DNA of 64,000 nt from contig JAUCBJ010007129.1 in NCBI GenBank assembly GCA_032718475.1, positions 1-64,000 on the forward strand, in the 5' to 3' direction. The translations under genes were made by a program, and so were the position numbers. Positions 36,654 through 47,508 of the stretch are shown here, one piece after another. Below the pieces are notes generated by a model. The model saw only the letters and a list, made by a program, of their open reading frames with translations, made no database searches and had not been told where the DNA came from. How positions within the stretch are numbered: the stretch's first letter is position 1; the number at the start of each line of letters is the position of its first letter. The stretch comes from Nemertoderma westbladi. Its lineage: Eukaryota; Xenacoelomorpha; Nemertodermatida; Nemertodermatidae.

Positions 36654-39107
36654 CTAATACCTAGCTATGTTAGTCCTATTACCATACCTGATGTTTAGTG
36701 TATCCCAAACTTGTCTTAATCCATCTGGATGTCCAATAAACTTTAACGCCATTAACTTGGGAGGTCCTTCTAAGCACTCGATGAGGAGTCTAAGTTTCTC
36801 TCCGTTAGATAGTACAGAGTTCTGTATGTTATCTTTATAATATTCATTAAAAGGTAACCATTTCATCTCATCTCCATTGAACTTGACGATCTCTCCCACC
36901 TTTACCGCTTGACGGGCTTTGGTTCTAGCCATTTGACGCGTAAAACTTTCTTGGGCCATCGTATTATTTAATATCGAGTTATCGGTATATAAATTTATCG
37001 GATTAGGATCAGGTCTATCTGGAATATCATTATCAACAGGTTTATAATTATCCTTAATAGGGTTTACTATAGGAGTTTCTACTTCACTAGCAGTATAGAT
37101 GCGTGGAGGCTCCACACCTTGCGCATGAAATACTTCAGACCTAACAGGTTGACACATTGTTACAGGGGATGGTGGTATACCCCTTTGTATATTTACCAAT
37201 TTATTGCGTTCTAATGCGATACTCTGCTGCACTTCTTGCAACTCTAACCTACCCTCTCTTACTGTTCCCTTTAACTGCTGAACAGTCCCTTCCAACGCCC
37301 GGACTTGCTGGGAGGAACACACACGGTGTTCCCTCAGCTGACCGAGCAGGAGACCCATCTCCCGCCATCCCTCATCCACCCACTCTACCGCCGAAGCGGG
37401 AGCCGCCAACATAGTAGCGGGTAGACGAGGGACGACGGGCGACAAATCGACAAACCGGAACTGATTCAGGAACTGTCCTACTGGGCACAGGTAGTTTAGT
37501 ACTGTGCAAAGGGAATTTAGAGTTAGGTTCTGGAAGTACAGGTGTCTCTATCACAGAGGGGGTGGCTTCGAGAACAGGCCCAATTATTTCAGGCTCATCT
37601 ACTATAGTAGGGAGTCTTTCTACTCTAATAATTTGGTCTGTGTGTTCTGTACTACCTAAGTCTACACTAGCTAGTTGCCTTCTCACAGCTGGGGGCAAAT
37701 TAGGCAATTTCTGACGGTGGGGCGTTCTTCTACATCTGCTGGAACGAGATCTATTTCCTCCGCCTTCAGGATCTGTTGTATCGCCTTCATCAGATGATGT
37801 AAATCCCTGTCTCTTGGGAGTAGATCGACTTATTATCTGCATCTGACTAGCTGTTATCTGGTTATTTAAGTAGTCTTGCTTCTCTTGAAGATTTTCCAAC
37901 TCTAGTTGGGTTGTCTCTTCAGATGCCCTCCGTTCTGCTTTTGCCACTGCCTCTGCCGCCTTTCTTTCAACTTCTGCAGCTGCCGCTGTCGCTTTTCTTT
38001 CCGCTTCTACCGCCGCCGCTGCCGCTTTTCTTTCCGCTTCTACCGCCGCCGCTGCCTCTTTTCTTTCAGCTTCTGCCGCTGCCGATGCCGCTGCCTTTCT
38101 GTCTTCTATCTGCTTTTTCTTTAGTTGCACTTCTTGGACCCTAGCGATGCGGATTCTTTCATCAAATTTAGCTCACTCCGTGGCTAACATTTCCGCATCT
38201 AACGAGTCTAACACAAATTTGGCTCCCTCACTATTAGGGTGAAATCCAGCTAGCCGTCTCCTTAACTCTTTGTCACCTATAAATCGTTGATAGTCCGACA
38301 GATAGATGTCAATAGCGTCTTTCTTCTGAGGTTTCTCTGATGTCGCTTCGCTTTCCACCTGAGAAAAGGTAGCATCTGTTGACTCTCCGTGGGTCGCGCG
38401 CTCAGTTAGGGGGTTGTTGAAACAGTTGTTCCTCTAATCGCTCCAAAGAGCTGAAGAATCCCTGTACATATCCTGCTGCCGACCTCTTCCACACAGCTGG
38501 ATCTCTAGTGTCCTTTACCACTCCCATCCTGTATAAGTCCTCCCAGGCAACTTCCGATAAGTTAAATGGGAGTCCGGGTCCGGGGAAGTTCCATTGCGTC
38601 TCGACAATAGACCTTAATTCCTCCATCGTATATCCCACATAACTGTCCTTGGTCGATCGCTTACTTCTCGCCCAATCGATTTGATGTTCTTCCACCGCAA
38701 TCAATACTCTAGTGAGTACAGCTCCCAGAAGAATTAGAAGTGGATCTGGATAAACCGCTTCTGCCATCTTTGCTCCGATCTCGGGTGTCAACTCTACAGT
38801 GTCTGAACTACTGGAGTTATCGGGCCGTTGAGAAATAAGTTCCCGGTTCGGGTGCTGCTGCTGCTGCCTCTTGGTCCCGCTTGACTTGAGCCCTAGTGCC
38901 TATGATAGACCAATGGTGCTCTACTAGCCTAGGGTCTGACACTACTACTGTAGGGATGACCTTTCTTACAGTAGGAGGGGACTTGGACTTTGGTCTCAGA
39001 CGTTCTATACTCTTAGCTGAGTCCCAGATCTTTTTAAGACCCTGTCTAACACTCATTCTAACACTTTCTAAGAGACTATCTGACAGTGTTTGTTTTGTGT
39101 CAGACAT
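36654..39107 (-). pseudogene. Gag of copy A, N-terminal part, frame-shifted
   Basis: Pieces from the ATG at 39107 (MSDTKQTLSDSLLESVR): 38817-39107, 38402-38791, 38173-38358, 37372-38130 and 36654-37445. They overlap or abut in different frames. The third and fourth carry coiled-coil and alanine-rich AERKAAAAAVEAE repeats; the last carries the DUF1759-like segment (FNGDEMKWLPFNEYYKD). This matches copy B gag piece by piece, so one gag gene has been broken by small indels. Confidence 0.75.
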
Positions 39108-41208
39108 GTTTGATTGTACAGTTGAATGCCTACTACTATAACGACAGTTAAAGCAAGTCTAGTAATTCAGTATCAACTGCAAGCCTAGTAATTAATTACC
39201 GATACTGTTACTCAGTGTAACGTGATATATATACAGATATATAATATGTTAGAATACCGGTATACACTTATAGTATATATAAGAATTATTACAGACTAGA
39301 ATTAGTCACAGAATACCGGTATATAATTTCAGCATAAATTTATATAAATATATATAATAAGCCTACCGTAAATACCAGTATACAGCATACACTTATAGTA
39401 TATATAAGAATTATTACAGACTAGAATTAGTCACAGAATACCGGTATATAATTTCAGCATAAATTTATATAAATATATATAATAAGCCTACCGTAAATAC
39501 CGGTATACAGCATACACTTATAGTATATATAAGTATTTATACAGACTAGGATTAGTCACAGAATACCGGTATATAATTTCAGCATAAATTTATAGAAATA
39601 AATATAATAAGCCTATCGTAAATACCGGTAATGTCAATTATTTTAGAATAACTGAATTTCTGAATTTTAGGGTTACTTTCCTTTACTTTATTACTGTTAT
39701 TAAGCAGTAGCCCAACTGATATTAAGACCTAATTAATGTATAACAGGCCTACTATTTTATAAATCGGTTTGAGTTGATTTATAATATATATATACCCGTA
39801 TAATGGGTTTTTGTCAATGTTTGAAATAAATGTTATTATTTCTGGTGAGGAGTCACTACACAGAAGCTGAACGCTCTCAGTGGAGTGCTTCCTGTTAGAC
39901 ACTAAAACAAATAATTCTACTTTACTAAGTTACTTATTACTACAAATTACATACAATTACTGTGTTGTGTGAGATTACAATCTCTAAATAAACACCAAAA
40001 ATTACACATACAAATTTTAGGATAATTTTACAGGAAATCTACAAACCAGCCTAACAAGGAGTTAGAATTTCTGGTTCTTACAAACGGACAGGAAACTACG
40101 GTATTTGATAATAATTAAGCAGTAGTAAATATATTGCTTTGTCCAGATAAGAAAATACAACCGTCTGATGACTTATAGTCTTTAGCTCTACAGCTCTATA
40201 AGTACTACGTTATGTACCCGGAGTGTCCTTACCTAGAAGTTAATTACCGCAGCCAACCAGAGCTAACGTGCCTATTAACCACTTTACAACACAAATATAC
40301 TGCCTATACACTAATTACCTTCGGAAAGTACTGTACACTAAACCCTAAATTAGGTACAAGTACTTATACAACAAATAACCAGCAGTTAAATATACTTATA
40401 CAGCTAAAAGAACCACGGTATCTGCTGGAATAACTAGAGCATAAAATCACCAGTCTTTACCTACGCCAAGCAGCCCTGATGTAGTACCGGGGTTAATTTA
40501 ACTATAACGGTATGTATAACAAGCACAATTACTGTAGCAATAAACTTGGGGAGTTATGTAGGTTGCGAATACTCGCATAGACTCGTGAATAATAAATATT
40601 ACGCTACCCGTGCAGACTACACAAACAAAATACAGACCAAACGCTGGCAGACTACTATCAAGCCTTAATAAACTACAGTATATGCAGACTCCGAAATGGT
40701 TAGTTAGTAGGCGTTCTAACCGAGTAGTACGACTTATTCTTTTGGGAGGGATTTACCTTACAGCACTGGATGCCCCCACCTTCCTAACTAGTACTTTATC
40801 AGACATACACTCTATACACACTGCAATCTCTTCAGACCCAACAACAGTCAGACAACAATCCAGCCTACAAATTATTTATACAATCTGAGCAGGCTTACAC
40901 GCCTTCTGCTCAATATTACTTACAGATAAATAAAACTGACAGAAATAAGTAAAATCCCAATAAAAAACCAGGGCTGCAGTCCCTGATTAAATATCAAGAC
41001 CTACCGGTATATAATTATCAAAATCGAATAATACCTGTTCGTACCTGTAAGTACCGGTTCAGGTAGTTGGGCAGTTAGGCCTACAGCTTACCGTTCGACC
41101 GGTACCTTCGACTTTATTGCCTACGTTTAAAACTTTAGCGAACTTTATAGCGAGTTTAAAACTATTAATGTTCTTACAAGAACATTAGACAATTTGTAAA
41201 ACTATTAA
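39108..41208 (-). promoter_or_regulatory. Leader of copy A
   Basis: Non-coding. Three tandem copies of a unit of about 120 bp with ACCGGTAT and TAAGCCTACCGTAAATACC lie at about 39251-39640; B has one. The segment 40440-41208 matches 1-1020. No recognisable PBS next to the LTR: the minus strand reads TTAATAGTTTTAC after the LTR end. Confidence 0.6.
39251..39640. repeat. ~120-bp tandem repeat, three copies
   Basis: Units begin near 39255, 39378 and 39497 and contain ACTTATAGTATATATAAG and TAATTTCAGCATAAATTTAT. The copies differ at few positions. Copy B has a single unit at about 61798-61920. Confidence 0.75.
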
Positions 41209-42441
41209 TGTTCGCGCTTTTAGACCTTTAGCAGTTTAACCTGCCAATTTTAATTGTCTTTTTTGTATATCAATTATTTAATGTACTGAAGTTACATCAG
41301 CTGAAGCCAGCCTGTGCGCGACCATTCACCCACAGTTAAGGGAGACTGGATTCGGATGCTTTGATAGTGATTGCAGTGTAGACCTACTGTATTATTCAAT
41401 TGATCGTTAATATATAATCTCTGACAATATATTTACTTTCGGGGAAATATTAACAGTTCCTTTAGGACGTGGCACTTTAAGTATAAAACAGAGTTATGAC
41501 TTATACTAATCACAACTGGATGGCTACTGAGTTTCGTAAAAAGTGCATTCTTTAGGAGATGCTTTATTAACCTTCACACTACTTCACACGACTTCACACT
41601 AGTTCACACTACTGCGCACTGATCTGCCGACCGTCACTGAATTTGATCATATATAAGGAGGATCGCAACTGACACATGTAGGGATTATGAAATAACATTT
41701 AATTCACACAAAAACCACTATAATGTAAGTCGCAGTTGCTACCGGTAAACCTGTTCCTCTAACCTTTAGTAATCAAGAAGATTGGGGGTTTTATGATTAT
41801 TCATCGGTATTCTCCAAATATATCAGCAATATACACCAACATAACACCAATTAATAACAGAATCAAATAATGCGGTGAACAGTCAGTATGTGTTACTTAT
41901 GCAGTGTTCCATGTGCGGCAATGTTGACTTGCGGTGTGATGCGGTGTGTTGCGTAGTTGAATTGTGTTGCTTTTCAGTGATTCAGATATGAAGTATGATT
42001 CAGTTAATAGTTTTACTTTCTTGTAATAAAAGCCATCTGATGTTTCTGATGTTTAGGTCAAAGTCTGAAACTTCCAACACAGAAGTACAGAAGAATTTCC
42101 AAGCAGTTCTCTCGCTCAGAAAGGTAAACTAAGACCGTAATGCATTGCGCGGTTTTCCGTAGGCCTCTGTACAAGATAAAATGAAAATCGCTCTGATTAG
42201 CTGAGCTGAGCGAGCTGAACAAAGAGATGTTCCACGTTTACAGTAAATCAGCTGACAGATTTCGTCATCTGAGTTCCAGTCTTTTAGAGTATTAAGCGCA
42301 TTGCGGCAGAAAATGGCTTGTTATGTCCGCTAAAACACCCACACGGTACATTGCGGAGAAAATGGCTTGTTATGTCCGCTAAAACACCTACACGGTATAT
42401 TGCGGAGAAAATGACTGGTTATATCCGCAAAAGCTTTTACA
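41209..42441 (-). repeat. 5' LTR of copy A (right in this view)
   Basis: 1233 bp, starting TGTTCGCGC and ending GCTTTTACA on plus. About three 49-bp units lie at 42300-42441, against four in the other LTR. The TSD AGGGG follows at 42442-42446. Confidence 0.9.
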
Positions 42442-42446
42442 AGGGG

Positions 42447-42871
42447 AAGTAACAGCAGCGGGCGAAGCACTCCCACAGAGGTTGGAGCCGAGAATTAGTA
42501 TATTAGCCAATGAGGGCGAAGAAAGCATCCGCTAGATAGAGAGGCCAAGGTAGTGTAGGAATAACCAATATATATTATATTGGTCAGTTCAGTCATCTCA
42601 GTCATCTAGTGCAGATCGGTGACAATTTCGTACCGTCACCGCCATCATATATATTATATTTACCGGTCAGCATACTATACTGCATATATTACCTGTCAAC
42701 TGTGCTATCACATTTTATATACTATATGAATTAACCGATAACAACTAATATCTTTCACAACGACACGGTGATGCGTGACCTAATACACCGGGATCCCCTT
42801 ATCCCGTCACAGTACGAAATTCCCAACACTGCTAAACTGTGACTGCCAGCCACCGAGAAAGAAAGCTAAAG
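42447..42871 (+). promoter_or_regulatory. Leader of element D before its gag-like ORF
   Basis: Continues D from 30107 once copy A is removed. Non-coding, with AT-rich ATATATTATATT stretches. No clear promoter was identified. Confidence 0.35.
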
Positions 42872-44053
42872 ATGAGCACAGAGGCCCGAGACCTAGAGGG
42901 AGAGAGGACACCGCCGCGGACCCCGGACGATACCAACAACCTAACGATCCGCGAGGCCGCGACGAGACGGTATCGACCTACGTTGCCGGATTCGCCGACG
43001 AGAGACGATCCGGCAGTCCAAGCAGAGGGCGGCCGTCTACCAGGGGGAAGGGACGAGTCGACGCACGACGGCGGTCAAAGTACTGAAGTCGCCGGCCAGC
43101 CACAGGCCGAGGGCGATGGACGGCCCACCGGAACGGCGACGGTGGGGCCGCCGGTACGACGCCGAACCAGGAGAGGAGGAGGAGATGTCGGCGATGAGGA
43201 CGTCGGAACCAGCGATCGGCTTCGACGGGCCTACAACGCCACAAAGAAACAGCTCAAGGAGGCCAGAGAGGGAGCAAAGGTAGACCAGGGGAAGTTGAGA
43301 CAGCGACTAGGTGAGTCGAATAAACATTTCAGATACCTAGTTCGTTTCGGGCAGGGAGAACTGGCGAGTGAGAGAGCAAGGGGGGTTGCCACCAAACTAT
43401 TCGAACTGTGGCGATCCGGGATTATGGAGCCCCAAATAGTGTACATAGGGCCGTATTTAGTGGATGCTAGGGGAATTAAGTTAGTGGGTTGGGCAGACCC
43501 GCACGAGGGCGAACCCGAGGTTAACTCCGAGGATTCAGTCTCGTCGGTTAGCGAGAACCCCGGAAAGCGGGGGAAAGTTGGTAGGACAGAGAGACGACGG
43601 GATTCCGTCGCGACCGACAAGTCTGCTACATCCTCCGCAAAAGCAAGAAGGGTGTTAGAGATAGATCTGGCGTGTCAATTAGACATTGCGGCGCTAGACC
43701 AGAAAGAATTAGAGAGGCAGTTGAATGAGGGAACTGCGTTGCTAGAGAAAGAGAGAGAGTTAGAGACGGAGACGAGAGTAGAGAACGAGCATAGAGAGCG
43801 GGTTGCGAGAGAGACAGAGATAGCGGAGCAAAGTTTACGAGAGGATAGAGAGAAAGAGAGAGCAGGAAAGCGTATGCGGGATGATATGCATGCCCGGCTA
43901 AGGGGGCTTATGCAGTATCAGGCCAAGCAGAAGCGCCGACTAGAACTGGCGCAGTTGGGATTATCAGAGAGTGAGGCTGGCTCGGGTAGTGTTTACGAGG
44001 AGCCAGAAGTAATGGAAACGTTTGTTAATATCCCACTTACAGGCCCCGGATGA
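42872..44053 (+). CDS. Gag-like protein of element D, coiled coil
   Basis: About 393 codons from ATG 42872 (MSTEARDLEGERTPPR). The N-terminal third is disordered and rich in R, E, G and P. A basic coiled coil follows (RLRRAYNATKKQLKEAREG). A compact stretch near LFELWRSGIMEPQIVYIGPY resembles retroelement gag cores. The C-terminal half is a long charged coiled coil (EKERELETETRVENEHRER). No zinc knuckle or protease is seen. Gag identity is inferred from position after a PBS-like site. Base composition is GC-richer than its surroundings. Confidence 0.5.
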   Translation: MSTEARDLEGERTPPRTPDDTNNLTIREAATRRYRPTLPDSPTRDDPAVQAEGGRLPGGRDESTHDGGQSTEVAGQPQAEGDGRPTGTATVGPPVRRRTRRGGGDVGDEDVGTSDRLRRAYNATKKQLKEAREGAKVDQGKLRQRLGESNKHFRYLVRFGQGELASERARGVATKLFELWRSGIMEPQIVYIGPYLVDARGIKLVGWADPHEGEPEVNSEDSVSSVSENPGKRGKVGRTERRRDSVATDKSATSSAKARRVLEIDLACQLDIAALDQKELERQLNEGTALLEKERELETETRVENEHRERVARETEIAEQSLREDREKERAGKRMRDDMHARLRGLMQYQAKQKRRLELAQLGLSESEAGSGSVYEEPEVMETFVNIPLTGPG

Positions 44054-44287
44054 CAGAACCAGAACTGGTGTAACCGTAAGGGCGGGGGGGGGGGGGGGGA
44101 TAATAATACATTAGAAGGTATTAATATTAATGGTAACGTAGTAGACAGCCCTAATCAAACTTTTATTGCAGGAAATAATATTTTATCCGGTAATTCTAAT
44201 TTAAATTCAAATATTCAAAATAATCTAAATAATAATTCTAATTCAAATATTCAAAAAATAATTCGAATAATAATTTAAATTTAAATA
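44054..44287 (+). other. Poly-G tract and Asn-rich coding-like region of element D
   Basis: A 16-G run (44084-44099) is followed by AAT-rich sequence that reads as N-rich peptide in one frame (SNLNSNIQNNLNNN). Similar Asn-rich coding sequence resumes at 45369, after the Penelope-like insertion. The frame between the gag-like ORF and this part depends on the G count. Confidence 0.4.
44275..44287 (+). repeat. Left target-site duplication of the Penelope-like insertion
   Basis: TTAAATTTAAATA occurs at 44275-44287 and again at 45369-45381, flanking the inserted block. It is AT-rich, so chance contributes, but the host sequence is Asn-rich coding on both sides. Confidence 0.6.
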
Positions 44288-44440
44288 ATTAATAATTGAA
44301 TGCTTGAGTTAATACAATTATTTTATTCTTTAATTGTCAAGCTGAAGTAAAAAACCTTACCGGTAGGTATGCCAGTACAGTACGATACAAATACTAAAAT
44401 AAAATGCAATTGACCATTAGACGTTGCATGCAATCAGTGA

Positions 44441-45246
44441 TCAGCTGACGGCTGTCAGCTGATCAGTAGGTTTCGATCCAATGGGGGCTTTCTCAAGTAG
44501 CTAGTGCTAGAAAGGAGACAATAGATAGTAGTTCCCAAGGGAGACGGGACAGTAATGTGAAACAAGGTAGAAGTGTATCCGTCTAACCACTGGGAAGCAG
44601 CACCTCAAACTTGCGCCAATCACGTTTCTGCTTGTTAATAGCTGGCTGGCGAGTGCGTATATAAAACATTTCTAGTTTTTAGAGCCAATCACTGCGCCAA
44701 TTGGCCAATTGGCCAACTGCGCCAATCACTGCCATCATTGAAACATCCAGTTCCAGATATTCTGGCTTCTAACGTCGTGTATTCATTTGCTTGTCCCTCT
44801 TGTAAGGGGGAATATGTTGGACATACCATCCAACACTTATTTGAACGCGTTAGACAGCATCAAGACGGGTCGGCCAATGATGGTACGAACAAGGCAAGAC
44901 AGTTCACAACCATATCATGACGCACCGCGGGGAGCCCAACACACATTGGTTGACCGACTGGCGAGAGTTGTTCAAACACTTCAAGGTTATTGCACGGCAC
45001 CCTTTGCGTCCTGTCCTGCAAAAACTAGAAATGTTTTATATACGCACTCGCCAGCCAGCTATTAACAAGCAGAAACGTGATTGGCGCAATTTTGAGGTGC
45101 TGCTTCCCAGTGGTTAGACGGATACACTTCTACCTTGTTTCACTTTTTGGGAACTTCTATCTATTGTCTCCTTTCTAGCACTAGCTAATTGAGAAAGCCC
45201 CCATTGGGGCGAAACCTACTGATCAGCTGACAGCCGTCAGCTGATC
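44441..45246. repeat. Near-palindromic core in each arm of the Penelope-like element
   Basis: GATCAGCTGAC...GTCAGCTGATC at 44441-44466 and again at 45220-45246 can form a stem of about 11-12 bp. The duplication results from the inverted arms. A hammerhead ribozyme was considered but the core bases do not match. Confidence 0.5.
44738..45117 (+). pseudogene. GIY-YIG endonuclease domain of a Penelope-like element, frame-shifted
   Basis: The first frame (44738-44920) reads NVVYSFACPSCKGEYVGHT. Here VVY and YVG stand for the GIY...YIG signature, with the CxxC typical of Penelope-like endonucleases. The second frame (44917-45117) holds the rest: HFKVIARHPLR and FYIRTRQPAINKQ. A frameshift near 44917 breaks the gene. 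In the family this domain nicks target DNA for reverse transcription. The upstream RT is missing. Confidence 0.7.
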
Positions 45247-45368
45247 ACTGATTGCATGCAACGTCTAATGGTCAGTTGCTTTATATTTTAGTATTTGTAT
45301 CGTACTGTACTGGCATACCTACCGGTAAGGTTTTTTACTTCAGCTTGACAATTAAAGAATAAAATATA

Positions 45369-45632
45369 TTAAATTTAAATATACAGAATAATTCAAATAA
45401 TTTGAATAATTTAGAAAATAATAATATTGATAATGGGGCTATTAATATTAATATAGGAGACACAGGTGGTCCAGCCAACGGGAGCCTGCAAGGCCACATA
45501 GTTAGTACGCAGGGAGTAGCAGGGGTGAGTGACCCCGATGGGAGCCTGCAATGCCACGTAGTTAGGCAGGGAGTAGCGGGGGTGAGTCAACCCGACGGGA
45601 GCCTGCCAGGCCACGCAGTTGCACAGGGATAG
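45369..45632 (+). pseudogene. Asn-rich and GSLQGH-repeat continuation of element D gag-like region
   Basis: The reading frame resumes Asn-rich (MNNLENNNIDNG from about 45402). It then has three repeats of about 57-60 bp (from 45480, 45540 and 45597), each giving a GSLxxHxV...QGVAGVS peptide, and stops at 45632. Function unknown. Its link to the 42872 ORF is inferred. Confidence 0.4.
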
Positions 45633-45640
45633 GCGGGGGC
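45480..45640. repeat. 57-60-bp tandem repeat, three copies
   Basis: Units start at 45480, 45540 and 45597 with GGGAGCCTGC. The third is shortened. In-frame repeat lengths keep the ORF open. Confidence 0.7.
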
Positions 45641-45690
45641 GAACAGACCCAGCCGCAGTAGAGACAGTGCGTCGACCAGAGAGGGGTGTA

Positions 45691-46080
45691 GAAGCGAAGT
45701 GAGAGGTAGCGAAGTAAGATGTGGCGAGAGGGGGGGGGGGGGGGGGGCTACGGGCGCCCCACCACGGAAGATTAGTGGCGAGAGAAGGGGGGCAGAGAAT
45801 GCCCCACAAGGGGGGCATAGAAGCGAAGTAAGAGGTAGTGAAGTAAGAAGTGGCGAGTGGGGGGGGGGGGGGGGGGGTTTAAGGGCGCCCCACCACTGGA
45901 GATTAATGGCAAGAGGGGGGCAGAGAATGTCCCACAAGAGGGGCGTAGAAGCGAAGTAAGAGATAGTGAAGTAAGAAGTAGTAGGTGGGGGGGGGGGGGG
46001 GGGGGCTATGGGCGCCCCACCACGAGAGATTAGTGGCGAGAGGGGGGGGGGGGGGGGGAGGAGCAGAGAATGTCCCACAG
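45691..46080. repeat. ~128-bp tandem repeat with 17-19-G tracts
   Basis: Units begin near 45691, 45820 and 45948 (GAAGCGAAGT), plus a partial fourth. Each carries an uninterrupted G run: 45730-45747, 45859-45877, 45987-46005 and 46042-46058. Poly-Gly or poly-Pro ORFs across here are by-products. G-quadruplex formation is likely. Run lengths may be assembly-sensitive. Confidence 0.75.
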
Positions 46081-46255
46081 GCGTTGGCGGATAATGCGCG
46101 GGGCGAGATAGGTGAACCGTGGCACCTGACGACGGAGAATAGTAGGGGGATGACGAGTATCCCCAGGAGCGTCCAGGCGGACAGAGAGAGAGAGATGTTA
46201 GCGCCGAGAGCAGGCGAGCGACGAGACGTCGAGCCCAGTCAGAAGAGAGAAGAAG
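46081..46255 (+). other. End of element D before copy B
   Basis: GC-richer, purine-rich sequence with AGAGAGAGAGA, possibly the end of a gag-like coding region. It stops at the LTR of copy B. No gene can be named. Confidence 0.35.
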
Positions 46256-47430
46256 TGTTCGCGCTTTTAGACCTTTAGCAGTTTAACCTGCCAATTTTAG
46301 TTGTCTTCTTGTTTATAAATCGACTTTAGCCTAGACCAATTATTTTATGTACTGAAGTTATATCTGCCGAAGCCAGTCTGTGCGCGATCATTCACCCACG
46401 GTTAAGGGAGACTGGATTCGGGTGCTTTGACGTTATTGCGGTGTAGACCTACTGTATTATTCGATTGATCGTTACTATATAATCTCTGACAAATATATTT
46501 ACTTTCGGGGAAATATTAACAGTTCCTTTAGGACGTGGCGCTTTAAGTATAAAAACAGAGTTATGACTTATACTAATCACAACTAGATGGCTAATGAGTT
46601 TTGTAAATAGCGCATTCTTTAGGAGATGCTTTATTATCTGTCACACTACTGCACACGACTTTACACTACTGCACACTGATCTGCCGACCGTCACTGAATT
46701 TGATCATATATAAAGAAGATCGCAACTGACACTTGTAGGGATTATGAAATAGCATTTAATTCACACAAAAACCACTATAATTTAAGTCGCAGTTGCTAGC
46801 GGTAAACTGTCCTCTTACCTTCAGTAATCAAGAAGATTGGGGGTTTTATGATTATTTATCGGTATTCTCCAAATATAACAACATATCCAACAATATACAA
46901 CAATTAATAACAGACAGTAAGCAGAAGTAAATAATGCAGTGAAAAGTCACTGCATTTATTTATTGGTTTAGTATGATATGCAGTGTCCAGCAGGTTCATC
47001 AGGTTGATATGACAATATGAGAATAGATTTACGTTCCGTAATCAAAGCCATCAGATCTTTAGGCAAAGTCTGAAACTTCCACCACAGAAGTAACAGAAGA
47101 TTTCCAAGCAGTTCTCTTCGCTCAGAAAGGTAAACAAAGACCGTAATGCATTGCGCGGTTTTACATAGGCCCTTGTCCAACATAAAATGAAAATCGCTCT
47201 GATTGGTTGAGCCGAACAAAGAGAGGTTCCACGTTTACAGTAAATCAGCTGACAGATTTCGTCATCTGAGTTCCAGTCTTTTAGAGTATTAGGCGCATTG
47301 TTGGCTTGTTATGTCCGCTAAAGCACCTACACGGTACATTGCGGAGAAAATGGCTTGTTATGTCCGCTAAAGCACCTACACGGTATATTGCGGAGAAAAA
47401 TGACTTGTTATGTCCGCAAAAGCTTTTACA
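46256..47430 (-). repeat. 3' LTR of copy B
   Basis: 1175 bp, starting TGTTCGCGC and ending GCTTTTACA on plus. It is a few percent diverged from the LTRs of A, with about three 49-bp U3 units (47280-47430). The left flank is AGAAG; no partner was found because the other end is truncated. Confidence 0.85.
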
Positions 47431-47438
47431 CCGCTCCC
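47431..47438 (-). promoter_or_regulatory. Polypurine-tract-like GGGAGCGG of copy B
   Basis: The octamer next to the 3' LTR on the minus strand, identical to copy A. Confidence 0.5.
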
Positions 47439-47508
47439 AGAAAATGGGATTTAATTCTATAAAATATAAAAAATCACAGTTTCTAAAATATAAAAATACT
47501 CTAAACAG

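Larger units (their letters stand above)
30113..42441 (-). mobile_element. Copy A: BEL/Pao element with LTRs, TSD and large internal deletions
   Basis: Both LTRs (30113-31386, 41209-42441) have TG...CA ends. AGGGG precedes the left LTR (30108-30112) and follows the right one (42442-42446), so the ends and a 5-bp duplication are clear. On the minus strand it carries a leader, a frame-shifted gag, protease, a scrap of integrase C-terminus and ORF3 relics. RT, RNase H and most of integrase are gone. Compared with copy B it is a non-autonomous deletion derivative. It is inserted in element D. Confidence 0.9.
44288..45368 (+). mobile_element. Penelope-like element fragment with long inverted repeats
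   Basis: About 1.08 kb inserted in element D between copies of a 13-bp duplication. Two arms of about 350 bp (44320-44680 and 45019-45366) are inverted repeats of each other. Between and within them lies a GIY-YIG endonuclease-like ORF. The right arm contains the end of that ORF and its 3' region; the left arm is an inverted copy of it. Inverted partial copies are typical of Penelope-like elements. RT is absent. Confidence 0.65.

Noticed and set aside
44430-45250. Hammerhead ribozyme in the Penelope-like arms
   Set aside because: A GAAAC stretch and strong palindrome are present, but no CTGANGA core at the needed place.
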